Assembly (NCBI GenBank): GCA_032207245.1 | Contig: CM063500.1 | Span: 73,926,918 to 73,990,917 of the forward strand | DNA from: Pardosa pseudoannulata | Taxonomy: Eukaryota; Arthropoda; Arachnida; Araneae; Lycosidae | Direction of reading: 5' to 3' | DNA: 64,000 nucleotides | Shown here: positions 1 through 9,353 of the stretch, piece after piece | Numbering within the stretch: position 1 is the stretch's first letter | Layout of the letters: each line of letters starts with the position of its first letter | The notes under the pieces: model-generated | Databases searched by the model: none | What the model was told of the DNA's origin: nothing | The model's input: only the letters and a program-made list of their open reading frames with translations | Program-made: the position numbers and the translations under genes

Positions 1-68
<68 letters not shown>
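1..68. repeat. (AT)n microsatellite
   Basis: Pure alternating AT from the first base to about 68. It runs off the window edge, so its true length is unknown. Confidence 0.97.
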
Positions 69-72
<4 letters not shown>

Positions 73-989
73 CTTTTGTTTTAGTGGTAAGCAGAGGATT
101 TAGAGTATCGAAGTTTTAATTAAGATTCATAATGATAAAATTCAGAAATTGTCTCGAAAGAAGTTTTTGAAAATATGCTGAAATTTTCATGAAAATATAC
201 TAAATGAATTAAAATATTTCATGACATTTTTAAGATGGAACTATTTTAAGAGACAACAGTTCGAGATATTTGGAGTTCGAAATTTTACTTAGGATTCAAA
301 ATGGTCAAATTTATTGAGGGCCTCGTGAAAAATTTCTTATGTTTTCGAAGCTATTTCTATAAATTCTAAAAACAATTCTTCAGATATCGAAAATATTAAA
401 ATTTACCATATTTCCTGTTAAAACTATTATGTTCGTAAAATATCGGGAAATTATGATACGATACTTTGGTATTGATATACGTGAAAGAAACTGAAATTTT
501 AATTGAAATATGCTGCATCTTTTTAAGATGATGTAAAGCCGACTTTTATAAACTGATATGAAGAAAGTCTAAAATATTTAAAGAAGAATTTATCACTAAA
601 AATTATAGGAAGACTATAATGATCTTTAAAAAAGTATCTTCCATTTACAGACAGATGAATTCTTGTTTTAGAAAAAAATATCATTTAAACGTTGAACGTT
701 ATATGACCAATTTAAGATATAATATAAGCTGACGGTTTAGAGAATCACAAAGAGGGTTTTGAGAGAAATTTCTTATGCTTGGTAGTATGAATGGTAACTG
801 TGTAAAAAATTTAAAATTTACACAACATATTTCAAGACAAAACACAATGATTTGTAGAATATCGAAAATTTTTTATTCCTTACTATAATACTGATATAAG
901 AGAAATATTCTATCATGTTCAGGGAAGTGTATTGTTTTTAAAATAACTCAAAACCCTTTTGCGTAAATTGATAAGCAGAAGGTCTAAGA
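69..989. other. AT-rich DNA, no gene seen
   Basis: No exon, ORF or recognised mobile element is visible. Phrases such as 'aagcagaggattta' near 90 and 'aagcagaaggtcta' near 973, with similar wording near 240-400 and 720-900, suggest old and strongly diverged duplications. I could not define a unit. Confidence 0.5.
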
Positions 990-1145
990 CAGGGATGGAC
1001 AAACTACAGCCTACGAGTCAGCTACGACTGGACTGAAGGTCCTGCCCGGTCCACCGTCATTAAAGAAATTTATGATATTCATATGATATAATAAGTTATA
1101 ATAATGAAAGCCTTTGTCTATAACTTAAGGGTAGTATAATATCTT
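990..1145 (+). mobile_element. possible hAT-type element end (relic)
   Basis: The segment opens with CAGGGATGGACAAACTACAG and continues with a GC-richer run (GCCTACGAG..., CTGCCCGGTCC) before returning to AT-rich DNA. Terminal sequences of the form CAGGG.TGG.CAAACTACGGCC are common at ends of hAT elements; this is family knowledge recalled, not searched. A weaker relative begins at 7146. No opposite end or 8-bp target duplication was found, so this is tentative. The stretch 1146-1353 holds nothing recognisable. Confidence 0.3.
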
Positions 1146-1353
1146 TCCACTCTGGTTTAGTTTTATATATAGCGGAGGTCACATTTCGCATTGGAAGATA
1201 TAGAGATATGTGACTTTCTATTTTGCTAACTAAAACATCCAATAAAGATGAATTAGAGCTCACTTTTGAGAAAATATTTATTTAAAGCTCCTCATAGCGC
1301 TTTATCTTACGGCACAAGATCTAATATTACGTGCTTCGCATGGAAAGATAAAG

Positions 1354-3850
1354 GCCAGTTAGTACCATTGTGAATAGCGGTGGAATTATTAAAATAGGGA
1401 GCGATACAGCCACTTTTTTGAGTTAGTGGGGGATATTTGTAAAATATTTCAAACTCAAAATATCTACTAAAAAGTATAAAGTTGGTTCTGAGATCCGTGC
1501 TTTCAAATATGCATGACCCGGAAGAATATTTTGCAAGTGTTAAAAATTTATACTTTTTATTGGCCCACTAAAAGTTTCTTTTTTTTACCCTCTCCAAAAG
1601 TTATCCATCCTTCACTTATCTAAGAAAAATACGAATCTAGCAAATTTAGTATCAATAAATATAAAGAAACGTTGATGACTTCCAGACAGGAAAGTTTCTA
1701 GTTATGCCAGTTAGTACCATTGTGAATAGTAATGAAAATATTAAAATAGGGAGCAATACAGCCGCTTTTTTGAGTTTGCGTGGATATTTGTGAAATATTT
1801 CAAACCCAAAATATCTACTAAAAAATGTAAACTAAAAAGTTAGTTCTGAGTTTCATGCTCTGAAAAATGAATGACCCGGATAAATATTTTGAAAGCTTTA
1901 AAAATTTAAAATACTTTTTATTGGCCCGTTTAAAGTTTTCTTTTTTTGATTTTCTTCAAAAGTTATTTGTCTTTCACTGATATAAGAAAAATACGAATCT
2001 AGAAAATTTAGTATCAATAAATATAAAAAAATGTTGATGACTTCCAGTCAGGAGAGTTTCTAGTTATGCCAGTTAGTACCATTTTGAATAGTAATGGAAT
2101 TATTAAAATAGGGAGCGACACAGCCACTTTTTTTGAGTTAGTGGGAAATTTGGAAAATATTTCAAACCCAAATTGTCTACTAAAATGTGTAAACTAAAAA
2201 GTTGGTTGTGAGTTGCATGATCTGAAAAATGAATAACCTGTATGAATATTTTGCAAGTGTTAAAAAATTATACTTTTTATTGGCCCACTAAAAGTTTCCC
2301 TTTTTGACCCTCTCTAAAAATTATTTGTCCTTCACTGGATTAAGAAAAGTACGAATCTAGCAAATTTAGTATAAATAAAAAAATGTTGATGACTTCCAGA
2401 CAGGAAAGTTTCTAGTTAGGCCAGTTAGTTCCATTGTGAATAGTGGTGTAAATATTAAAATAGGGAGCGATACAGCCGATTTTTTGAGTTAGCATGGATA
2501 TTTGTGAAATATTTCAAACCCAAAATGTCTACTAAAAAGCGAAAACTAAGAATTTGATTCTGAGTTCCATGCACTGAAAAATGAATCACCGAGATAAATA
2601 TTTTGCAAGTGTTAAAAGTTTAAAATACTTTTTATTGACCCGCTAAAAGTTTCCTTTTTTTTACCCTCTCTAAGAGTTATTTATCCTTCACTGGTCTAAA
2701 AAAATACGAATCTAGTAAATTTAGTATCAATGAATATAAAGAAATGTTGATGACTTCCAGACAGGAAAGTTTCTAGTTAGGCCAGTTAGTACTATTGTTA
2801 ATAGCGGTGGAATTATTAAAATAGGGAGAGATACAGCCGCTTTTTTGAGTTAGTGAGGATATTTGTAAAAGATATCTAACCCAAAATGTCTACTAAAAAG
2901 TGTAAACTAAAATTTGGCTCTGATTTCCATGCTCTGAAAAATGAATGACCCGGATAAATATTTTGCAAGTGTTAACCATTTAAAATACTTTTTATGGGTC
3001 CGCTAAAAGTCTCCTTTTTTTAACCCTTTCCAAAAGTTATTTGTCCTTCACTGATCTAAGAAAAATACGAATCTAGCAAATTTAGTATCAATAAATATAA
3101 AAAAATGTTGATGACTTCCAGACAGGACAGTTTCTAGTTAGGCCAGTTAGTAAGTACCATTGTGAATAACGGTGGAATTATTAAAATAGGGAGCGATACA
3201 GTCGCTTTTTTGAGTTAGTGGGGATATTTGTGAAATATTTCAAACCCAAAATGTCTACTAAAAAGTTGGTTCTGAGTTCCATGCTCTGAAACATGAATGA
3301 CCCGGATGAATATTTTACAAGTGTTAAAAATGTATACTTTTTATTGACCCGCTAAAAGTTTTCTTTTTTTTTACCCTCTATAAAAGTTATTTGACCTTTA
3401 CTGGTCTAAGAAAAATACGAATCTAGGAAATTTAGTATCAATAAATGTAAAGAAACGTTGATGACTTCCAGACAAGAAAGTTTCTAGTTATTCCAGTTAG
3501 TACCACTGTGAATAGCGGTGGAATTATTAAAATAGGGAGCGATACAGCCGCTTTTTTGAGTTAGCGTGGATATTTGTGAAATATTTCAAACCCAAAATGT
3601 CTACTTAAAAGCTTAAACTAAGAATTTGGTTCTGAGTTCCGTGCGCTGAAAAATGAATCACCCAGATAAATATTTTGCAAGTGTTAAAAGTTTAAAATAC
3701 TTTTTATTGACCCGCTAAAAGTTTCCTTTTTTTGACCCTCTCCAAAAGTTACTCGTCCTTCACTGATCTAAGAAAAATACGAATCTAGCAAATTTAGTAT
3801 CAATAAATATAAAGAAACGTTGATGACTTCCAGACAGAAAAGTTTCTTTT
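1354..3850. repeat. tandem array, ~350-362-bp unit, seven copies
   Basis: The phrase GCCAGTTAGTACCATTGTGA, or a close variant, recurs at 1354, 1706, 2068, 2420, 2781, 3142 and 3492, giving spacings of 352, 362, 352, 361, 361 and 350. Each unit also carries 'attaaaatagggagcgatac', 'aaatatttcaaacccaaaat', 'tttttattggcccgctaaaa' and 'gttgatgacttccagacagg' in the same order. Units differ by scattered substitutions and small indels. The array ends about 125 bp before the coding exon at 3975. No open frame runs through it. Confidence 0.93.
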
Positions 3851-3974
3851 ATATGAAAAAAATCCCAGTTAAATATTTAACTGGAAACGAGTGGGAGATT
3901 CCGCTCTGATAAATGAAAGTATAAATTGTATTGAAAGTTTAAAAGGTTCCCTAATCCCCTTTTGCAGGACTTAC

Positions 3975-4238
3975 CCTCCTCATAGACGCCTGGAAGTCGT
4001 CTTTGGAGGTGGACCTCCTTCTGTCAGCCTGTCTGTTTGCTCGGATGACGGCTGCCGACTCTTGCGGGTTTCTGGATCCCTCCTGCCTCTTGTTGAGCAA
4101 ATTCTTGAGAGACCGGATCTCTTGTTCTCGGTCGTGTATGATGCGCCCCAGTTGCTCAGACAAGTTCCTGGCGTTCTTCAGCTGTCTTTCCATGATCTCG
4201 GACATTCGACGTTCCCGGACCAGCTGAGATTTCGTGTC
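3975..4238 (-). CDS. internal exon of an unidentified coiled-coil protein gene (88 codons)
   Basis: On the minus strand a pyrimidine-rich tract ending TTCTTTCTTCACTCAG precedes codon GAC. The frame stays open for 264 nt and ends ...ATG AGG AGG followed by the strong donor GTAAGT, so the exon is phase 0 at both sides. The frame is GC-richer than the flanks and has no stop. The first ~45 residues are charged and heptad-like (LVRERRMSEIMERQLKNARN, then EQEIRSLKNLL), as in a coiled coil. The last ~40 are polar and basic (NKRQEGSR, RANRQADRRRST) and look disordered. I do not recognise the protein. It probably follows the exon at 23867-23766, which is also phase 0 and coiled-coil-like. The next downstream exon would lie below 3975, where only satellite DNA is seen before the window ends. 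Confidence 0.8.
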
Positions 4239-4917
4239 CTGAGTGAAGAAAGATAATACTGTTAGAAAATCCAAAGCATTTTTCAATTTTCTCTTGATTT
4301 GAGTATTTTTATGTGATAATTATACAAATGAAAAATATTAAGAACTATCTTTGGGCCTTGTCATAACGTTCCATTTACTTAATTTTAATTCCGTTCTATT
4401 TAGTTTATTTTCATTCTATAAGCTGCCCTTAAAAGACCCTGTTTGTAACTTTCCTGCCAAGCTTCCAGTTATCACGTTGGTGAATCGAAAACCTAATTTT
4501 TTTTTATCGCATACGCCACTTTGTATTATCAATCCGATGACATTACGCATACCAGGAGCGTCAATTGGCGTTCTCTGCTTTGCAATAGTTTTATAAGTTC
4601 GCCCTTTTCATGATATGATATATCCCCACTCCACATATTGGCCTGTTTTAGTTCTAAACTTGGCGGTGTTCCACCGTGCCACCAGGCAAATGGAATGTTG
4701 TCGAGAAAGATAGACTTGCGGACTTGAAGCCCGGCGGACAGGATGGAAGAAAGAGAGAGAGAGAGAGATCCCCGGATTCCTTGAAAAGAAGAGGAACTCG
4801 AAGTTCCGTCCTCCATAATTGTCTTATTTTTTTGATCCATTACTGGAGAGCCAGATATAATTTCGATCTATGTAGGCTCTACAAACACCTCAAATTACAC
4901 TAATCATCCGAAGTAAC
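4239..4917. other. presumed intron sequence, nothing recognised
   Basis: Open frames on both strands here have no recognisable domain and no splice context. A short (GA)n run lies near 4747-4765. The stretch 4600-4840 is slightly GC-richer and could be an old mobile element, but I cannot place it. Confidence 0.4.
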
Positions 4918-5111
4918 AGACTAAGATGTCTCGGCCACATCCGGAGAAGCCCTGAGCCCACTCCCCATTGAGTATTTACATCTAGTACCAGAGAAAACTA
5001 CCATCAAGGTGGCTTAATGACGCTGAAAATGACCTAAAAATTCTAGGAATTAAAGACTGGAATACAGTTGCACTGGACCGTGCGAGTTGGAGGAAACGTG
5101 ATGTTGAATGA
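4918..5111 (+). pseudogene. LINE reverse-transcriptase C-terminal tail (decayed)
   Basis: Two in-phase pieces read as the classic tail of a non-LTR retrotransposon polyprotein. The first is RLRCLGHIRRSPEPTPH (from 4918, followed by a stop). The second is WLNDAENDLKILGIKDW and then ALDRASWRKRDVE with a stop at 5109-5111. This corresponds to the R.LGH..RM ... R.RW.DDVE.DL..LG...W...A.DR..WR pattern at the end of many invertebrate LINE ORFs. Internal stops and lost residues show it is dead. It sits directly upstream of an (AT)n tract, as expected for a LINE 3' end. The family is not determined. Confidence 0.75.
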
Positions 5112-5147
5112 AGACCTGCAATAGGTTGTTACATATTAAAGAATTAC

Positions 5148-5241
<94 letters not shown>

Positions 5242-5246
5242 TATAT
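5148..5246. repeat. (AT)n microsatellite
   Basis: Nearly pure AT dinucleotides just 3' of the LINE tail. Confidence 0.97.
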
Positions 5247-5870
5247 TTATTAATATGAATATCTAAGCCCTAAAGTCTATCAAAAATCATCTCTTTTCCA
5301 CATTCATTATTCTAAATCTTAATTTATCCTCTTTATATTAACCATATTTCCCAGCCATCCAATTTAAACGAGGATGTTTTCATTCCTTCATCCGAACCCC
5401 GAAATTCTTTCTTTGATTCTCAAAGCAAAAAATGATATTGCTGGCATTTTAATTAGGAAGTAATAACTCTCCCACGAAAAATCTGTAACGATCAGCAATA
5501 ATACTCATCTGGAACGCCACACTTTGGCAGATGGCTCTAATCAAAGGTTACTCTCTATAAGCAATTAACTGTTGCCTCAGCATTTTCCCACGACACTAAA
5601 CCACACACGGTATTTGGTCGTCTCTCGCAAAAGGTTGGCATTAGAGAGAGCGTTCTGACACCGTCCGGTTCAGATGCCTCTGGATTTTGTCCGATAGTTG
5701 AAGAAGATGAAATGAAAGTTAAGTTCGGCCACGACGACTGATGTGTTTCTTCATCACAGAAGTGTAGTGGGACTCTTGGCAGCCCAGTATTCTCGGGATG
5801 AATAAAATAATAGGGGCAATTTTAGAATGGATTTCAAGTGTAAATTTTGGGGTCGCTTAGTTCCCTGTCT
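5247..5870. other. single-copy-looking DNA, no gene seen
   Basis: Moderate GC with no long ORF, splice-bounded frame or mobile-element signature that I can support. Confidence 0.5.
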
Positions 5871-6086
<216 letters not shown>

Positions 6087-6116
6087 CTTTATTATTATAT
6101 TTACTAAATTTACTGA

Positions 6117-6490
6117 CTTAACATAGATAGCAAACGTTAGCGAGATGAAGCGATAATAATCGGTTAATTTTTCTGTTTCAAAAATGAGATCCATTGTATA
6201 CAGCTCGAATGATCGAAATATCGATCAGATGTCACACATGAATAATGGATGACTATACTGACACAAATGCAGTGGGTTGTCCTGACTTCTAAATGCCATA
6301 TTAGATTGCGAGTGGATACATATTTGCTTTCATTACTCCTCACGTACCGTTTCTTCTTCCTTTTTGGCGATTGCAGCGCGGAGCATAATTTATCCAATCG
6401 TGTCAGATAAATAATTATCAGATTTGTATTGGAGTGACTTGTCGCTTTCATCTTTAATAGTTGTTGAATTATGTAGATGGTAATTAATGT
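6117..6490 (+). repeat. partial copy of the first part of the 1.58-kb repeat
   Basis: It matches, in order and with moderate divergence, the segment found at about 9680-10015, 11885-12225 and 13465-13800. Examples are 'cgataataatcggttaattt', 'tgacacaaatgcagtggg' and 'tagttgttgaattatgtag'. It stops just where the other copies continue into the 'actagcatatagcccgtcat' element, so this copy lacks that element. The stretch 6491-6963 holds nothing recognisable. Confidence 0.85.
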
Positions 6491-6963
6491 CTTCCAATGA
6501 ATTAGGGTGACCAAACGTCTATTTTAGGGTGATTGTTTGTCTCTACGAAAATACAAACGGGACACAGAATTCTACTTATTGAGTCATAGTCATATGGTAT
6601 ATTGAAAACAGAGAAACAATTAAATTTTAAAAGTAAGCATTTATCAAATAAAGGAAAGAAGTCACACCTTTATTATAGATCTTGTTTACTAATTATACCA
6701 TTTATCCTCAGGCATATTAATCTTACATTTAAACAAAAACTATAATAATCTTTCGGATTTCTTCTTGTCTGTGAGCACAGCATTATGAATCGAATTAAAA
6801 GTTTTTCTCTAGTGTTTTGACATAAAAAAATAAACTTAAGGTTTTTAACAGAAATTATAAATACAAAGTTTGTGTTAGAAAAGTAGAATATAACCAAAGT
6901 CATGTAAATGACTGTCACCACTGTATGACTGAGGCTTTACGTCCTTTAAATCAGGAGCCAAAC

Positions 6964-7136
6964 AATGACCGAAAGGTTAGGGCGCTGATCTTCGGTACCG
7001 GAGTTCGTGGGTTCGTATCCCACGGTGGCATGGATGTTCTTAGACGTTAGGAATCGGCTTTAAGCAGTAGGTCCCAGTCTCATTAGCCCCCGTGTGACGA
7101 AAAGAAGTTGAAAAAATAGACCGTATTGCTCCAAAA
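6964..7136 (+). mobile_element. tRNA-derived SINE, diverged copy
   Basis: The tRNA-like head has an A-box-like GACCGAAAGGTTAGGGCGC, then GAGTTCGTGGGTTCGTATCC around the B box. The body shared by all copies follows ('ggcatggatgttc', 'aatcggctttaagcagtagg', 'gtctcattagcccccgtgtg'). The tail is 'agaccgtattgctccaaaac'. More diverged than the copy at 53027. No clear target duplication. Confidence 0.85.
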
Positions 7137-7145
7137 CCTTTAAGC

Positions 7146-7260
7146 TAGGGGTGGACAAACGGCGAACTGTCTTGTATAACTTTGCGACCTGTGGCGGTAT
7201 TCACGATATTTATAACTGATCATATATTGTAACGATTATAGTGGATATATAATAGGTAGT
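7146..7260 (+). mobile_element. possible hAT-like relic, second copy
   Basis: Starts TAGGGGTGGACAAACGGCG and ends in similar AT-rich wording to the segment at 990 ('gatatttataactgatcat' here, 'gatattcatatgatataat' there). Weak resemblance only. Confidence 0.22.
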
Positions 7261-7300
7261 TTTGGTGATTATAATTGTTATAATTATTTATGTAGCTATT

Positions 7301-7457
7301 TGGTTTGGTTTGGAACACTACGGTCTTTTTTTTTTGCAACATTAGGGTTAATGAGATCAGAACCTCCTGCTTAAAGCTGAATCCGAATGTCACAGTAAGA
7401 TTTTAACCCACGAAATTTGTTACTGACGATTAGCATCCTAAACCGTTTGGCCATAGA
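7301..7457 (-). mobile_element. tRNA-derived SINE, decayed, with target duplication
   Basis: Reverse orientation: the tail 'tggtttggtttggaacactac' comes first, then 'gagggttaatgagac'-type body sequence, and the tRNA-like head ends near 'aaccgtttggccat'. It is flanked by near-identical direct repeats TTTATGTAGCTAT (7288-7300) and TTTATGTAGTTAT (7458-7470), as expected from LINE-driven retroposition. A further ~50-bp tail-only fragment (7489-7540) follows a third copy of the target motif. Confidence 0.75.
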
Positions 7458-7738
7458 TTTATGTAGTTATAGATTATGTAGCTATTTAGTTTGGTTTGGA
7501 ACACTACGGTACTTTTTTTTTCCTACACCAGGTTTACTACTGTTAATTTATGAATAGTAATAATAATAAAACACTTTAACAATAACTCTAATTTTAATTC
7601 TAATAAATTTTGTTAGATTGAATAATCTATTGTTTTTAAATGTCATCTAATATATATATGTTACTGTGGAAGATCGAAATCTGGAGAATGTCGACTTTCA
7701 CTGGTGAATGTCAACATTCACGTAGTCGTTTGGTGTAT

Positions 7739-8060
7739 GTCCGAAATATTTGCTAAATACACTTATTTCTGACTTACACCGGTAAATGTCGACATTCACC
7801 ATTCACTACTGGTGAATGTTGAACATGTCGGATATTTATATTTTCTTTTCCGTAATTGAGTCAAATCTATAGTACTAGCATAGTACTAGTGTCCAAAATC
7901 TATAGTACTAGTGTCCGAAATATTTGCTAAATACACTTATTTCTGACTTACACCAGTAAATGTCGGCATTCACCATGCACTAATGGTGAATGGTGAATGT
8001 TGAACATGTCGAATATTTATATTTTCTTCTCCGTAATTGAGTCAAATCTATAGTACCAGC
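7739..8060. repeat. ~170-bp tandem duplication inside the transposon
   Basis: The segment beginning 'gtccgaaatatttgctaaat' and running to 'gagtcaaatctatagtac' occurs at ~7739-7880 and again at ~7910-8060. It includes the 'attcaccattcactactggtg'-type near-palindrome. A short 'atagtactagtgtcc' repeat sits at the junction. Confidence 0.85.
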
Positions 8061-8129
8061 ACATGTAACTGTTGAACTTAAAACAAACCGAACACTCTTA
8101 GAACAGAAAATAATACCAATAATTAACTT

Positions 8130-8935
8130 AATTATGTGATTGACGTTATAGTATCTTATTTGTTGCCACCATTTAAACTGTTATAGCAATTTGAATTGCA
8201 CAAGAGTCCCTTGCATTTACAATGGCATTTAGTAATGAAATATTTCTCTTTCCAAAGACAGCGTTTTTAGCCATGCCCTCCACTTTCCGAGTTATCTGCA
8301 GCTGCTTCTCTCAACGACATTTCTCGAGAAGAAATCTCATCTATGGGTTGGGTTGTTTGGGAGCTCTACGGTCTACTTTTTGCAGCACGAGGGTTAATGA
8401 GACCGGGACCTACTGCTTAAAGCCGATTCCGAACGGCTACGAACACCCATGCCTCAGTGGGACTCGAACCCACGAACTCCGGTTCCGAAGGTCAGTTCCC
8501 TAACCATTCGGTCATCATTCGGCAATCTCATCTATGGAGAGTAACTTTTTTTTTACAAAATATAAACTGATTAAGGGGTACCATTTTTCTTTACTAATAT
8601 ATAAAAGTCGGAGTCTTCTATTCCAACAACAACCGCCAATAAATTTCGAGCATCTGTACGACCACGGTCGACATCAGGGACTTGTAGTCACACAGTATCA
8701 TTAATATGAGCAGGAGGAATTTTTTTTTAGGTTTGCAACATTTTCGTTGCAAATTATCTTTTGCAGCCGCTCTTCTGCTGTTTAGTCAGGTCTTGATAGA
8801 AGGCGTAATAGGTTGAAACTCCTCTTCGATATTTTCCTTTCGAATGGACACAGGGACTTTGGAGTATTCCTTCATGGTATGTGCTTTTTTTGACATATAT
8901 CATTATATGTTTTAATAGTAAAGTATGATTTAAAA
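8130..8935 (-). pseudogene. decayed transposase/integrase C-terminal region, KRBA2-like
   Basis: Minus-strand reading gives, with frame breaks, VPDVDRGRTDARNLLAVVVG followed by IEDSDFYILVKKNG (about 8684-8590), then LSIDEI near the SINE. Beyond the SINE come SLREAAADNSESGGHG (about 8320-8265) and a cysteine-rich tail CKCKGLLCNSNCYNSLN (about 8215-8165). The order V.DVDRG..D.RN, S.DE., SLREAA..SGGQG, then CKCxxxxxxCNSxCH matches what I recall of the C-terminal part of KRAB-A domain-containing protein 2-like integrases. Stops, frameshifts and the SINE make it non-functional. The catalytic core is absent, lost with the 5' part of the element. The family assignment comes from motif memory and needs a search. 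Confidence 0.65.
8347..8523 (-). mobile_element. tRNA-derived SINE, full-length, perfect 14-bp target duplication
   Basis: The reverse-oriented SINE starts 'gttgggttgtttgggagctc' and ends in the tRNA-like head ('gggactcgaacccacgaact', 'ccctaaccattcggtcat'). It is flanked by perfect repeats AATCTCATCTATGG at 8333-8346 and 8524-8537. It is inserted into the transposase remnant, so it is younger than that element. The 93-aa open frame at 8222-8503 is an artefact of the SINE. Confidence 0.92.
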
Positions 8936-9117
8936 AGTAACAAAAACATTTTTTTCAACATTCACCATCAGTGCATGGGGATTGTCGACATACACCGGTG
9001 ATAGTCCGAATATAACAAAATATAATCAAATATTCGGTCTTTCCCCGAGGTATTTGGTGTATGTTGACATTCACCGGTGAATGTCGACATTCTCCAATTT
9101 CGGGCATTCACAGTAAC

Positions 9118-9209
9118 ATATATATATATATATTATATATATATTAAATATATACATTATATATATACTTTATGTATATACATATATATATATATATTTA
9201 TATATATAT

Positions 9210-9273
<64 letters not shown>

Positions 9274-9276
9274 CAT

Positions 9277-9313
<37 letters not shown>

Positions 9314-9353
9314 TATATATACTTATACATATACACACATATATATATATACA
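9118..9353. repeat. (AT)n-rich microsatellite
   Basis: AT dinucleotides with ATAC/ACAC interruptions, lying between the transposon end and the first 1.58-kb unit. Confidence 0.96.

Larger units (their letters stand above)
7660..9117 (-). mobile_element. DNA transposon with ~60-bp TIRs and palindromic subterminal repeats
   Basis: The left end GTTACTGTGGAAGATCGAAA... and the reverse complement of the right end GTTACTGTGAATGCCCGAAA... align over about 60 bp, both passing through TGGAGAATGTCGAC. Inside the ends are repeated near-palindromes of the type GGTGAATGTCGACATTCACC. Both ends abut (AT)n DNA, so the target duplication cannot be read. The interior holds a decayed minus-strand transposase tail and a SINE insertion. 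At 1458 bp it is an internally deleted, non-autonomous copy. The transposase remnant suggests an integrase-type (KRBA2-related) element; the superfamily name is uncertain. Confidence 0.8.

Noticed and set aside
3891..4256. 121-aa plus-strand ORF opposite the minus-strand exon
   Set aside because: The minus strand has matched splice signals at both borders and a coiled-coil reading; the plus frame is its shadow.
6964..7035. Functional tRNA gene
   Set aside because: The tRNA-like part is the SINE head; acceptor-stem pairing is not maintained and SINE body sequence follows directly.
8222..8503. 93-aa plus-strand ORF
   Set aside because: It is the antisense of a SINE bounded by a 14-bp target duplication, fused to transposon remnant sequence.
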